Position numbers and translations under genes: made by a program | Notes under the pieces: generated by a model | The model's input: the letters and a program-made list of their open reading frames with translations, nothing else | Databases searched by the model: none | What the model was told of the DNA's origin: nothing | In this document: piece by piece, positions 8,808-17,019 of the stretch | Numbering within the stretch: the first letter of the stretch is position 1 | Layout: the number at the start of each line of letters is the position of its first letter | Origin: Limnothrix sp. CACIAM 69d | GTDB taxonomy: Bacteria; Cyanobacteriota; Cyanobacteriia; CACIAM-69d | DNA length: 43,035 bases | NCBI GenBank assembly: GCA_001913845.2 | Contig: MKGP02000098.1 | Location: 1-43,035 of the forward strand | Direction: 5' to 3'

Positions 8808-11444
8808 ATGCCGTCGCCAGCCCCCCTCAGCGGTTCCCAAATTCGCGAAAAATTCCTGGCTTTCTTCGAGGCCCAGGCCCACAAGCGCCTGCCCAGCGCC
8901 TCCCTGGTTCCAGAAGATCCGACGGTGTTGCTGACGATCGCCGGGATGTTGCCCTTCAAGCCAATCTTTTTGGGTCAGCAAGCGCCCGCCACGCCCCGCG
9001 CCACCACCTCCCAAAAATGCATTCGCACCAACGACATTGAAAACGTGGGCCGCACCAAGCGCCACCACACCTTCTTTGAAATGTTGGGTAACTTTAGCTT
9101 CGGGGACTATTTCAAAAAAGAGGCGATCGCTTGGGCCTGGAAACTTTCCACCGACCCCGAAGTGGGCTTTGGCTTAGATCCCAAAAACATCGCCGTTAGT
9201 GTGTTTGAAAGCGACGACGAAGCCTTTGCCATCTGGCGCGATCAAGTTGGTGTGCCCGAACATCGGATTAAGCGGATGGGCGAGGCGGATAACTTTTGGG
9301 TGTCTGGCCCCACTGGCCCTTGCGGCCCTTGTTCGGAACTCTATTACGACTTTTTTCCCGATCAAGCAGGCGAAGTTGATCTAGAAGACGATGAACGGTT
9401 CATCGAGTTTTATAACTTGGTGTTCATGCAATATAACCGTGATGCCAATGGCAACCTCACACCCCTGCAAAACCAAAACATTGACACGGGGATGGGCTTG
9501 GAGCGGATGGCCCAAATCCTGCAAAAGGTGCCGAATAACTATGAAACGGATCTGATTTTTCCGATCATCAAAACGGCGGCTGATATTGCCCAGATTGACT
9601 ACGCCAAAGCCGACGAAAAAACCAAGATTTCCCTCAAGGTGATTGGCGACCATGTGCGAGCGGTCGTGCATTTGATTGCTGACGGAGTGACCGCTTCTAA
9701 CCTGGGTCGGGGCTACATTTTGCGGCGGTTAATTCGGCGGGTGGTGCGCCACGGCCGCCTGATTGGAATTGCCGGGGAATTTACTACCCGAGTGGCAGAA
9801 GCGGCGATCGTCCTGTCGGAAGCGATTTATTCAAATGTGCGCGATCGAGCTGACTACATCAAATCGGAATTGCAACGGGAAGAAGCCCAATTCCTGAAAA
9901 CCCTGGAACGGGGCGAGAAACTGCTTGCAGAAATCCTCGCGAAAAATCCTCAACAAATTTCGGGAGCTGATGCCTTTGTTCTTTATGACACCTTTGGCTT
10001 CCCGCTGGAATTGACCCAGGAAATCGCCGAAGAACAGGGCATCTCCGTGGATGCGGATGGGTTTGAAGTGGAGATGGAAAAGCAGCGGGAACGGGCCCGC
10101 GCCGCCCACGAAACGATCGATTTGACCGTCCAAGGGTCGATCGATTCTCTGGCAGAAAAAGTTCAAAAAACCGAATTTTTGGGTTACCAAAATAGCGCCA
10201 GCACGGCCCAAGTGGAAGCGCTATTAGTAGCAGGCAAAGTGGTGGAAACCGCCAGCGCCGGGGATGAGGTGCAAATCTTGCTCGATCGCACTCCCTTCTA
10301 TGCAGAATCGGGCGGCCAAATTGGCGATCGGGGCTATTTCAGCGGCGATGATTTGCTGGTGCGCATCACCGATGTCAAAAAAGAATCGGACTTTTTTGTA
10401 CACTTTGGTCGCGTCGAGCGCGGCACCCTGAAAGCGGGCCAAACCCTCTCGGCCACGATCGACCAAGCCTGCCGCCGCCGCGCCCAAGCCAACCACAGCG
10501 CCACCCACCTGTTGCAAGCGGCCCTGAAAACGCTGATCGATCCCAGCATTTCCCAAGCCGGTTCGCTGGTGGACTTCGATCGGCTGCGGTTTGACTTCAA
10601 CTGCCCCCGCCCCCTGACCGCCGACGAGGTGGCCCAAGTGGAAAGCCAAGTGAACGCCTGGATTGCGGAAGCCCACGGCGCGGTGGTGGCGGAAATGCCG
10701 ATCGCCGATGCCAAGGCCAAGGGCGCAACGGCCATGTTTGGCGAGAAATACGGCGACGTGGTGCGGGTGGTGGACTTCCCCGGCGTGTCCATGGAGCTGT
10801 GCGGCGGCACTCACGTTAGCAATACGGCGGAAATTGGCGCATTCAAGATTATTTCCGAAGCGGGCGTGGCTTCCGGCATCCGACGGATTGAGGCGGTGTC
10901 AGGCCCGGCGATTTTGGACTATTTGAACCTGCGCGATCGGGTGGTGCGCGACCTAAGCGATCGGTTCAAGGTCAAGCCCGAGGAAGTGCTTGATCGGGTC
11001 AGCACCCTGCAAGAGGAGCTGAAAACCAGCCAAAAACAACTGGATGCCCTGAAAGCGGAACTGGCGATCGCCAAGTCCGACAGTTTGGCCAGCCAGGCCG
11101 AGGCGATCGGCGACTTCCGCATTTTGGTGGCGCGGATCGATGGGGTCGATGCGGCTTCCCTGACCACGGCGGGCGATCGGCTGGCCCAAAAGCTGGGCGA
11201 CGGCGCGGCGGTGGTGCTGGCTTCGGCCACCGATGACGGCAAAGTGAGCCTAGTGGCGGCCTTCGGCAAAGCAACGATCGCCAAGGGCCTGCAAGCGGGC
11301 AAATTCATCGGGGCGATCGCCAAACTCTGCGGCGGCGGCGGCGGCGGCAAACCCAACCTGGCCCAAGCGGGCGGCCGCGATGCCAGCAAACTGGACGAGG
11401 CGATCGCCGCTGCTAAGGCGCAATTGGAAGGGGCGATCGGGTAA
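8808..11444 (+). CDS. alaS: Alanyl-tRNA synthetase
   Basis: An 878-residue class II synthetase that charges tRNA-Ala. The N-terminal catalytic core has [19 protein letters not shown], the [21 protein letters not shown] motif 2 region and GMGLERM motif 3. The editing domain that clears Ser- and Gly-tRNA-Ala has HSATH (about residues 562-566) and the zinc-site CGGTH (Cys665 to His669). The C-terminal domain ends in a glycine loop [16 protein letters not shown], as expected. No truncation or frameshift. The start ATG at 8808 gives the canonical beginning of the family. A perfect hairpin follows the stop codon at 11481. Confidence 0.98.
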   Translation: MPSPAPLSGSQIREKFLAFFEAQAHKRLPSASLVPEDPTVLLTIAGMLPFKPIFLGQQAPATPRATTSQKCIRTNDIENVGRTKRHHTFFEMLGNFSFGDYFKKEAIAWAWKLSTDPEVGFGLDPKNIAVSVFESDDEAFAIWRDQVGVPEHRIKRMGEADNFWVSGPTGPCGPCSELYYDFFPDQAGEVDLEDDERFIEFYNLVFMQYNRDANGNLTPLQNQNIDTGMGLERMAQILQKVPNNYETDLIFPIIKTAADIAQIDYAKADEKTKISLKVIGDHVRAVVHLIADGVTASNLGRGYILRRLIRRVVRHGRLIGIAGEFTTRVAEAAIVLSEAIYSNVRDRADYIKSELQREEAQFLKTLERGEKLLAEILAKNPQQISGADAFVLYDTFGFPLELTQEIAEEQGISVDADGFEVEMEKQRERARAAHETIDLTVQGSIDSLAEKVQKTEFLGYQNSASTAQVEALLVAGKVVETASAGDEVQILLDRTPFYAESGGQIGDRGYFSGDDLLVRITDVKKESDFFVHFGRVERGTLKAGQTLSATIDQACRRRAQANHSATHLLQAALKTLIDPSISQAGSLVDFDRLRFDFNCPRPLTADEVAQVESQVNAWIAEAHGAVVAEMPIADAKAKGATAMFGEKYGDVVRVVDFPGVSMELCGGTHVSNTAEIGAFKIISEAGVASGIRRIEAVSGPAILDYLNLRDRVVRDLSDRFKVKPEEVLDRVSTLQEELKTSQKQLDALKAELAIAKSDSLASQAEAIGDFRILVARIDGVDAASLTTAGDRLAQKLGDGAAVVLASATDDGKVSLVAAFGKATIAKGLQAGKFIGAIAKLCGGGGGGKPNLAQAGGRDASKLDEAIAAAKAQLEGAIG

Positions 11445-11480
11445 CGCGATCGCGACTTGCCTCAAAACTTATTAATCAGC

Positions 11481-11514
11481 AGATGCCGATCGCTCCTAGG
11501 TCGGCATCTGTACT
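11481..11514 (+). terminator. Candidate intrinsic terminator of alaS
   Basis: A 9-bp perfect stem (AGATGCCGA at 11481-11489 with TCGGCATCT at 11501-11509) encloses an 11-nt loop and is followed by GTACTTTTATG. The T-tract is short, so termination may be partial. Confidence 0.6.
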
Positions 11515-11594
11515 TTTATGCTGACTCACAGCGATACTGAAGCTAGGCACTTCTGGTCAGAATTGCGCTTGGACTGTTAACTGGAACTCCTCAA

Positions 11595-12020
11595 ATGCAA
11601 GCAGATTTAGTTGTGCGCGGCGCAGATGGGCGTTTGGTGCTGATGGTTGAAGTCAAACGCTACCGCCAAAAATCATCGAGTTGGGTTGCTCAGTTTCGCC
11701 AGAATCTGTTAGCTCATGGCGATCAACCCAACGTGCCTTATTTCCTATTTGCATTCTTAGATCATTTTTATCTTTGGTGTGATGCGGAACCTGGCCTATC
11801 GCTCCGGGAACCTGACTACATCATCAACGCAGAGTCAATTCTTCAGCCCTATTTTGATCGAGCCAATATTGATATAGATCAGGTCGCTGAACAGAGCCTA
11901 GTCTTGATTGTTTCCACTTGGTTGGCTACGCTAATCTATGCCAATCCAGAGCCGAGTGACTTGGATGAGTCTCAAAGCTGGATTCTGGAATCGGGGCTTT
12001 ATTCAGCGATTCAAGGATGA
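11595..12020 (+). CDS. Restriction-endonuclease-like small protein paired with a PIN gene
   Basis: A 141-residue protein. Near the N-terminus, ADLVVRGADGRLVLMVEVK shows the D...(E)xK spacing of PD-(D/E)XK-fold nucleases: Asp in a beta hairpin, then Glu-Val-Lys on the next strand. The following region (YFLFAFLDHFYLWCD) resembles the core beta strands of that fold. Beyond that I do not recognise a named family. I recall small proteins of this type lying directly upstream of PIN-domain genes in cyanobacteria; the PIN gene here starts 26 bp downstream. It could be a nuclease, or a degenerate nuclease fold acting as partner or antitoxin. The ATG at 11595 gives the natural beginning; nothing coding is visible upstream in frame. 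Confidence 0.7.
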   Translation: MQADLVVRGADGRLVLMVEVKRYRQKSSSWVAQFRQNLLAHGDQPNVPYFLFAFLDHFYLWCDAEPGLSLREPDYIINAESILQPYFDRANIDIDQVAEQSLVLIVSTWLATLIYANPEPSDLDESQSWILESGLYSAIQG

Positions 12021-12046
12021 AAAATCGAGCATGAGGTTCTGGTTGC

Positions 12047-12601
12047 ATGATCAGTATCTATGTTGAGACTAACTTCTTTCTAGAGTTGGTTTTTCAGCAA
12101 GAAGAATATAAATCGTGTGAGGCAATTTTGGCGCTGTGCCAATCACATCAAGTGAATCTGATCATACCTGCTTACTCATTAGTTGAACCCAATCAAAAGC
12201 TGTATCGACAAGCTCAAAAGCGCAAAAAGCTCCAAGAAGAACTCAATCAAGAGTTGAGTCAGTTACGACGGTCAGAAGTTCATCGAGCCCGCATTCAGAA
12301 TCTACAAGATGCTGCCAGCTTAATTATTGCCAGTACTCAGGAGGAGCAATCAAGATTCTTGCTTTATCGGAATCAGTTGCTTGATGTGGCCGGAATCATC
12401 ACGCTCTCTCAGACAATTTTGAGTTATGCAGTTACTTGTGAATCTGAGTATGGCTTAAGTGCTCAAGACTCGGTTGTGTATGCTTCGGTCATACATCATT
12501 TGGAAGGAAGGAAACCACAAAAAGCTTGTTTTCTTAACCGGAACTCTAAAGACTTTGATCGTCCTGATATCGTGGAGTCTTTACAAAATTTGAACTGTTG
12601 A
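12047..12601 (+). CDS. PIN-domain protein (putative RNase/toxin)
   Basis: A 184-residue protein. The acidic residues of a PIN active site can be placed: Glu in IYVETNFFLEL at the start, Glu in PAYSLVEPNQK, Asp in LSAQDSVVYASVI and the late Asp residues of NRNSKDFDRPDI. The first position is YVETNF where classic PIN domains have an Asp, a variation seen in the family. A charged helical insertion (about residues 55-85, rich in Lys/Gln/Glu) separates the halves. PIN domains are metal-dependent RNases, often toxins. It forms a two-gene unit with the nuclease-like gene 26 bp upstream, and no conventional small antitoxin gene is adjacent. Local composition is AT-richer than alaS, consistent with acquired DNA. 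Confidence 0.8.
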   Translation: MISIYVETNFFLELVFQQEEYKSCEAILALCQSHQVNLIIPAYSLVEPNQKLYRQAQKRKKLQEELNQELSQLRRSEVHRARIQNLQDAASLIIASTQEEQSRFLLYRNQLLDVAGIITLSQTILSYAVTCESEYGLSAQDSVVYASVIHHLEGRKPQKACFLNRNSKDFDRPDIVESLQNLNC

Positions 12602-12748
12602 ATGATTCCTCGATTCGATCATGGTCTTCAGTTTATAAATTCACAGCTATCAGCTTAGAGCTTTATTCTTGGTCAAAAAGTTCAACTTAGAGATATTAAG
12701 GCCTTAAGTCACAATTGAAAGAGGCGATCGCACGGAGGCCAACAATCC

Positions 12749-13408
12749 ATGATCGACATTGCATCGATCGCACCGAACCCAACCGTTACTGTCTTGGATG
12801 AAGGCTGGCTGGCTGGCTCTTGGACAGATTTTCGCCAGCAGGCTGATCGCCCCGAATCCGCAGCGGCTCGATGCTTTTATCACGACGGTTGGTTTCTGAT
12901 TGATATGTCACCAGTTGGGCCACTACACGCTAGAAATCATTCACTATTCAGTGCGCTTGTGTTGCTGTGTGCCATGCAGTTGGGAGTGCAAGTTGACGGC
13001 TACACGAATGTAAGCTTCCAGAAATTGGAAAAATGGGAAGCTCAGCCGGATATTGCGTTTTATTTGGGGGCCGATCGCCGCTTGTCACCGGCCAATAACG
13101 CGATCATTGATCTGGATCAGTATGCACCGCCCACGTTGGTGATCGAAATTGCCGCCAGTTCCCTCAATTCAGATTTGGGATTTAAGCGACTGTTGTACGA
13201 ACAGCTAGGAATTCAGGAATATTGGGTGGTGGATTCGGTGCAATCCCAGGTCGTGGAATTTGGAATTGATCAAGGTCGCAGCGGCATGATTAAAACGTCT
13301 GCAGTATTACCCAACTTGTCGATTACCCTGGTTTCTGCGGCCTTGCAACGAAGCCAACAGGAAAGTCAAGGGGAAACAATGCAATGGCTGATACAACAGT
13401 GGAGTTAG
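12749..13408 (+). CDS. Uma2 family (DUF820) restriction-endonuclease-fold protein
   Basis: A 219-residue protein with the Uma2 pattern: QPDIAFYLGADRR (the catalytic-type Asp), then PTLVIEIAASSL (Glu-x-Ala/Lys strand), DLGFKRLLYEQLGIQEYWVVD and a C-terminal region. The family adopts a PD-(D/E)XK fold and is hugely expanded in cyanobacteria; its biological role is not settled. The start ATG at 12749 gives a normal length. It stands alone, 147 bp after the PIN gene and convergent with the metal transporter. Confidence 0.88.
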   Translation: MIDIASIAPNPTVTVLDEGWLAGSWTDFRQQADRPESAAARCFYHDGWFLIDMSPVGPLHARNHSLFSALVLLCAMQLGVQVDGYTNVSFQKLEKWEAQPDIAFYLGADRRLSPANNAIIDLDQYAPPTLVIEIAASSLNSDLGFKRLLYEQLGIQEYWVVDSVQSQVVEFGIDQGRSGMIKTSAVLPNLSITLVSAALQRSQQESQGETMQWLIQQWS

Positions 13409-13440
13409 ATAGGTTTCCTAACAGTTGTTTCACTGCAACA

Positions 13441-14412
13441 TTACGATGTAGAGTGATGATAAAAATTGCCACTCTCTGAGTCCAAGCAAAACTCATCCTG
13501 GCATTGATTTACTTCAACTACAACATGAGATAGACCAGAAATATGGCTGAGTAAATTCTTGTAATGCTCTGGCTGCTGCGGGTGATGGGTAACGAGTGAA
13601 ATAGTCACTGCTAAATGTTGTTGACTGAGATTCCAAACATGTAAATCAGTCACTCGATTATCAGAATTTTGCTCAATCGCATCAATAATGGCTAGCTTAA
13701 TTTCTTTGTCTGGTGAGCCATCCAATAAAATCAAGCCAGTATCTTTCACTAGTCCATAGGCCCACTTAGCAATGACAACAGCACCAACTAAACCCATGAC
13801 TGCATCTAGCCAAATCCAATCTAAAAATTTGCCAGCCAGCAAAGCAACAATGGCAAGGACAGAAGTTAAGGTATCAGCCAGCACATGGATATAGGCAGCG
13901 TGGAGATTGTAATCGTGATGATGATCGTGGCTTTCATGATCATCATGGGAATGCTGATGATGATCTTGTAACAAGATTGCACTCAGAAGATTGATAAGCA
14001 GTCCAAGGATTGCTACATAAATCGCTTCATTAAAATGAATTGTTTGAGGCTGCCATAGACGTATTGATGATTCAATAGTCATTAATAAAGCAATGACAGA
14101 CAATGCAACAGCACTGGTGAATCCACCCAAAATACTGACTTTGCCAGTGCCAAAAGTGTACTTAGAGTTGTTGGCATTCTTGCGAGCATACCGATAGGCA
14201 AAGACCGTGATTCCAAACGCTGCGGCATGGGTTGCCATATGCCATCCATCAGCCAAAAGCGCCATTGAGCCGAAAACTAGTCCAGCGACAACTTCGGCTG
14301 CCATGGTGATTGTAGTCAGCAGCAAGACAATTTTTGTATTTTTTTCTGCTTGGTTATGATCAGCCAAGAAATTGTGAGTGTGCTGCCACTTGTCTAATAT
14401 GTGTATGTGCAT
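13441..14412 (-). CDS. Cation diffusion facilitator, DmeF-like (Co/Ni/Zn exporter)
   Basis: From the ATG at 14412 (MHIHILDKWQH) the protein has 323 residues. It begins with the His-rich DmeF-type start LDKWQHTHNFLADHN. Six transmembrane helices follow, with the metal-site motifs ADGWHMATHA in TM2 and HVLADTLTSVLAI in TM5. Between TM4 and TM5 lies a histidine/aspartate loop (HHQHSHDDHESHDHHHD), and the C-terminus is a cytosolic domain with DLHVWNLSQQHLAV. CDF proteins export divalent metals against protons; the start resembles DmeF, known for Co and Ni, but metal choice cannot be read with certainty. An in-frame ATG at 14466 would add 18 residues. A candidate metal-regulator operator lies at 14490-14503 upstream. 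Confidence 0.9.
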   Translation of the reverse strand: MHIHILDKWQHTHNFLADHNQAEKNTKIVLLLTTITMAAEVVAGLVFGSMALLADGWHMATHAAAFGITVFAYRYARKNANNSKYTFGTGKVSILGGFTSAVALSVIALLMTIESSIRLWQPQTIHFNEAIYVAILGLLINLLSAILLQDHHQHSHDDHESHDHHHDYNLHAAYIHVLADTLTSVLAIVALLAGKFLDWIWLDAVMGLVGAVVIAKWAYGLVKDTGLILLDGSPDKEIKLAIIDAIEQNSDNRVTDLHVWNLSQQHLAVTISLVTHHPQQPEHYKNLLSHISGLSHVVVEVNQCQDEFCLDSESGNFYHHSTS

Positions 14413-14489
14413 GGAGAACGGTTTTCGATATTTTCGATGAACCAACTCTACACGATGCACTTTCATATGAAAAGAAATTCATATTTGTT

Positions 14490-14503
14490 TGAATATTTAT
14501 TCA
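14490..14503. promoter_or_regulatory. Candidate SmtB/ArsR-type operator upstream of the metal exporter
   Basis: TGAATATTTATTCA is a perfect inverted repeat with TGAA-N6-TTCA spacing, the core used by the cyanobacterial SmtB/ArsR repressor family. A second, looser inverted repeat (ATTCA-N8-TGAAT) overlaps its left side at about 14477-14494. It lies 78 bp upstream of the preferred start of the CDF gene. No ArsR-family gene is in this window, so the assignment is inference only. Confidence 0.35.
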
Positions 14504-14556
14504 TTGTTGATTCATTGTTTTTATTTTCTACGTGGCTTGACACACCTTGATATATT

Positions 14557-15075
14557 TTAAAGCTTATGCAAAAGCTTTTCGGTTAAAAATTGAGCACGAT
14601 CGACTGAAATTCCTTCTCGCTGATCGATGAATAACTGATCGACTTCCTGCTTTGGCTGATGGAGCAGAACTTTGGGGCGCTGCTGACCTATTTGAATGTA
14701 GACATCACCCGATCGCATTGATTCCACAGGATATTCAGGAATTCGGTTTGAGACCCACCCAAAGAAACCATCGCCCTCGATCGGGTCATCAAACGTAGCA
14801 ACGTAGCGATCGAAACTTTGTTCGCTCGCTGAGACCCAAATACCCCAGAGAAAGGGGCGATCGATGCCATGAATGGGGACTTCCAGCACTGCCCGGACAA
14901 AGCGATCGACCGTGCCATTTTCATAGTGAATCACGCACAAATTGTCAGTTAGCGAGGCGATCGACTGCTTCTGTTCCTCGCTAAGTGCCACGTAGGGGTC
15001 GGGCGCTGTGAACCCAAAGCTTGGTGATCCTTCATGCACCTCATGGCAGTAGGTGCATTGAAACGAAAAGTCCAT
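14557..15075 (-). CDS. DUF2199 domain protein
   Basis: From the ATG at 15075 the protein has 172 residues and begins MDFSFQCTYCHEVHEGSPSF, a CxxC zinc-ribbon-like start that opens the DUF2199 family. The family pattern continues: APDPYVALSEEQ, LCVIHYENGTVDRFVRAVLEVPI and FLWGIWVSASEQSFDRYV. Function is unknown. The frame extends to 15168, but those 31 extra residues precede the domain and would run into the divergent gene's upstream region. The gap to the divergent gene at 15190 is 114 bp and should hold both promoters. Confidence 0.82.
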   Translation of the reverse strand: MDFSFQCTYCHEVHEGSPSFGFTAPDPYVALSEEQKQSIASLTDNLCVIHYENGTVDRFVRAVLEVPIHGIDRPFLWGIWVSASEQSFDRYVATFDDPIEGDGFFGWVSNRIPEYPVESMRSGDVYIQIGQQRPKVLLHQPKQEVDQLFIDQREGISVDRAQFLTEKLLHKL

Positions 15076-15189
15076 TTGATCTATAAATCTTGAACTTGGG
15101 GACACAATCCTGAGCTGAGTTTCGCTACCTTGGAGAAGCAGATCATGATTTAACTCCCGATCGCCCACCTATCATTGTCCGGTGAATTG

Positions 15190-15447
15190 ATGAAGACGCA
15201 ACCTGATAATCTCAACCCAGACCAGAATTTGACGACTTGGCAGCGATTTTGGGGCGGCACTGTTCTGGGGCTTTTGGGACTGGCTTTCGCTGCGCTCTAC
15301 TGCTATGGCGTGGCGGATGTGCCTTGGCCGGTGGGCGGTTGGTTTTTGGGCTTAGCGGCTAGTGGTTTATTGGGTTTGGTGGCAGTGAGGTTAAAAGCCG
15401 ATCCGCGCCGAATGTTGACTGCTTTTCTGGATTCGCTACCCGGTTGA
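15190..15447 (+). CDS. Small two-helix membrane protein, unknown function
   Basis: An 85-residue protein starting MKTQPDNLNPD, with two hydrophobic helices (about residues 21-41, GTVLGLLGLAFAALYCYGVA, and 46-66, VGGWFLGLAASGLLGLVAVRL) and a short basic C-terminus. GGTGA at 15180-15184 is a fair ribosome site for the ATG at 15190; a TTG at 15175 in frame is less likely. I do not recognise a family. Its stop codon is 4 bp from the left end of a MITE-like element. Confidence 0.65.
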   Translation: MKTQPDNLNPDQNLTTWQRFWGGTVLGLLGLAFAALYCYGVADVPWPVGGWFLGLAASGLLGLVAVRLKADPRRMLTAFLDSLPG

Positions 15448-15451
15448 GCTG

Positions 15452-15598
15452 AGAGGATGTTTAAAAAGTATTCTTTGGCACGGGCAAGCGCCTTTGGCAC
15501 GGGCAAGCGCCAATAGTCGTGGAAGGGGCTTAAGCCCCTTGCCTAAGTCGATCACTGGGGTGTACAGAGTAGCAATTTTGGCTTTTCAGATATCCTCT
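15452..15598. repeat. MITE-like palindromic element, copy B
   Basis: A 147-bp element with terminal inverted repeats: AGAGGATGTTTAAAAAG on the left and, read in reverse, AGAGGATATCTGAAAAGCC on the right. Inside are a 19-bp direct duplication beginning TTTGGCACGGGCAAGCGCC (about 15474-15511), the shared AATAGTCGTGG, and the palindrome AAGGGGCTTAAGCCCCTT. It fills the space between two convergent genes, starting 4 bp after one stop codon and ending 35 bp before the other. Confidence 0.8.
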
Positions 15599-15604
15599 GA
15601 GTAA

Positions 15605-15630
15605 GTTTGGTTTGAAGTACGCAACCCAAC
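15605..15630. repeat. Degenerate copy of the REP palindrome
   Basis: GTTTGGTT pairs with AACCCAAC with one mismatch around a 10-nt loop. It matches the stem of the REP repeats at 16975, 17645 and 18548. It lies directly after the MITE-like element and just before the rhodanese stop codon. Confidence 0.45.
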
Positions 15631-15633
15631 TGA

Positions 15634-16002
15634 CTAGGACTGGTCACTCTCTTGTGTCAACGATTGGTAGGCTTTTAACCCACCTTCAATTGAACTGACA
15701 TTGGTATAGCCTAGCTCTTGCAATTCCACTGCGGCCAAAGATCCCCGATTTCCACCATTGCAATAGCAAATAATTGGGGTCGATTTATCTGGTATAACCT
15801 TCTGAATTTCTTCAGTAATTGTGCTGAGACTAATGTTTATAGCACCTGAAACTTGACTCACCTCGTACTCTTCTGGCTCCCGTACATCAATCACAATGGA
15901 GCCATTTTCAGCATCAGAATCAACCTGATCTGGCGCGACTTGTTTAACTTTAGCTTTGGCTGCGGCTGCTTTAGCTAGAAACTCTTCGTCATGGTGATTC
16001 AT
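15634..16002 (-). CDS. Rhodanese-like domain protein
   Basis: A 122-residue single-domain protein. An alanine/lysine-rich N-terminal helix (about residues 6-22) precedes a rhodanese fold with IVIDVREPEEYEVSQVSGAINI, the active-site loop ICYCNGGNRGS (the second Cys is the sulfur carrier) and a C-terminal GYTNVSSIEGGLKAY. Such proteins carry persulfide sulfur for sulfur transfer or detoxification. The extended CNGGNRG loop differs from the common CRSGNRS form but keeps Cys and Arg. It could be coupled to stress or cyanide/sulfide handling; context gives no clue. Confidence 0.88.
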   Translation of the reverse strand: MNHHDEEFLAKAAAAKAKVKQVAPDQVDSDAENGSIVIDVREPEEYEVSQVSGAINISLSTITEEIQKVIPDKSTPIICYCNGGNRGSLAAVELQELGYTNVSSIEGGLKAYQSLTQESDQS

Positions 16003-16192
16003 TTTATATTTACCCCATTGGGCCTGAATCTAGTGTTAATTCTTCATCTCTGAATTGTATAGTGGCTAATCAATCAAGTTGGGTGATCCAGTTTACATTT
16101 GCTTCCTGAAGGCTTGATCTCACCCTTCAATAAACTGAAATTATCAAGTAGTGACGGTGGCAGCTTGTTGATCGCGCAGTAGGTAGTTTGGT

Positions 16193-16528
16193 TCACGAGG
16201 CTGCATAAATCACTTGGGCAGAATCTAGGATTGCTTGGTGGCGCTGCTCATTGTGGCTGCGCTCTAGTCCTCGGCGGCTGATTAGATCAACTTTTCGTTG
16301 GAAAATTTGTTGAATCTCATTTTCCATATCTGACCAGTTAAACAGTGTTCAATATGCATTCGGGGCAAACAAAATAAGCACATCAACATCACTGTTTTCA
16401 GGTTGGAAATTGTCTCTTAGGACTGACCCAAATAACGAAAACTCTGTGACTTTCCATCGATGACAGAATACTGAGATTTGGTTCTCATTGATCGCAACTT
16501 TTGAGGCGATCACTTGAAAATTTTGCAT
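16193..16528 (-). pseudogene. MntA-like nucleotidyltransferase gene broken by an in-frame TGA
   Basis: From the ATG at 16528 (ribosome site AGAGG seven bases upstream) the frame reads a minimal nucleotidyltransferase with FSLFGSVLRDNFQPENSDVDVLILF, the GSxxR...DxD motif of the family. A TGA at 16351-16349 (codon 60) interrupts it. After the stop the same frame continues as TLFNWSDMENEIQQIFQRKV, DLISRRGLERS and AILDSAQVIYAAS, the normal end of MntA-type proteins, to a TGA at 16193. No frame change is needed, so this is a single nonsense change. Intact homologues AMPylate HEPN RNase partners as antitoxins; no HEPN gene is adjacent here. It lies just downstream of XisI on the same strand. Confidence 0.85.
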
Positions 16529-16586
16529 GATCAAACCTCTATGCATGACTGAGATGAAAGTCAATCGCGAAGATTGCTGAGATAAG

Positions 16587-16946
16587 TTATGGCAACGAGT
16601 TGGCGACAGCAAAACCCGTCAACTCTCGGATCTTGGGTTCATGAAATGCCAAAACAATATCTGTTTTGGGTACGCCTGCTCGTAGCAGATCGGTGGCGAT
16701 TCCTTCTTCTGTCCAGTTTTCTTCGATCCAAAATTTTTCTTCGCGAATAAGCACATAGACGGTTGGGCCATTGACGCGATCGCCCTTCTGCCAACCCAGA
16801 TTCATCCAGAGATAGTGATGATTAACATCATCAGCAACCAAAAAAGTTTCTAGAGCAGAGTTGGCTTGTCGCTGGCAAAGTTCAACATGGCTTTCTAAAA
16901 TCTTCTTGATTAATTTTGAATATTCGATCGATTTATTCCATTGCAT
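16587..16946 (-). CDS. XisI family protein (fdxN-element excision controlling factor family)
   Basis: A 119-residue protein with the family core: VNHHYLWMNLGWQKGDRVNGPTVYVLIREEKFWIEENWTEEGIATDLLRAGVPKTDIVLAFHEP ending ELTGFAVA, quoted here only as landmarks (residues about 43-115). XisI was named for its role with XisH in excising the fdxN element of heterocystous cyanobacteria. Most family members, like this one, occur where no such element exists. The XisH partner (a PD-(D/E)XK-type protein) usually sits directly upstream, but here the upstream space is a REP repeat and a RAYT on the other strand. A good ribosome site (AGGGAAG) precedes the ATG at 16946. Confidence 0.88.
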   Translation of the reverse strand: MQWNKSIEYSKLIKKILESHVELCQRQANSALETFLVADDVNHHYLWMNLGWQKGDRVNGPTVYVLIREEKFWIEENWTEEGIATDLLRAGVPKTDIVLAFHEPKIRELTGFAVANSLP

Positions 16947-16974
16947 AACTTCTTCCCTGGCTTAGTAGTATTTT

Positions 16975-17005
16975 AGTAGGTTGGGTTGAGGCACGAAACC
17001 CAACA
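16975..17005 (+). repeat. REP palindrome, copy 1 (left flank of the RAYT gene)
   Basis: An 8-bp perfect stem (GTTGGGTT at 16980-16987 with AACCCAAC at 16997-17004) encloses a 9-nt loop and is preceded by AGTAG. The 31 bases are identical to those at 18548-18578 and occur inverted at 17645-17675. Confidence 0.85.
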
Positions 17006-17019
17006 GAACCAGCCATTTT

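Noticed and set aside
11518..11580. 20-codon frame just before the PIN cassette
   Set aside because: It overlaps the alaS terminator tail and has no recognisable continuation.
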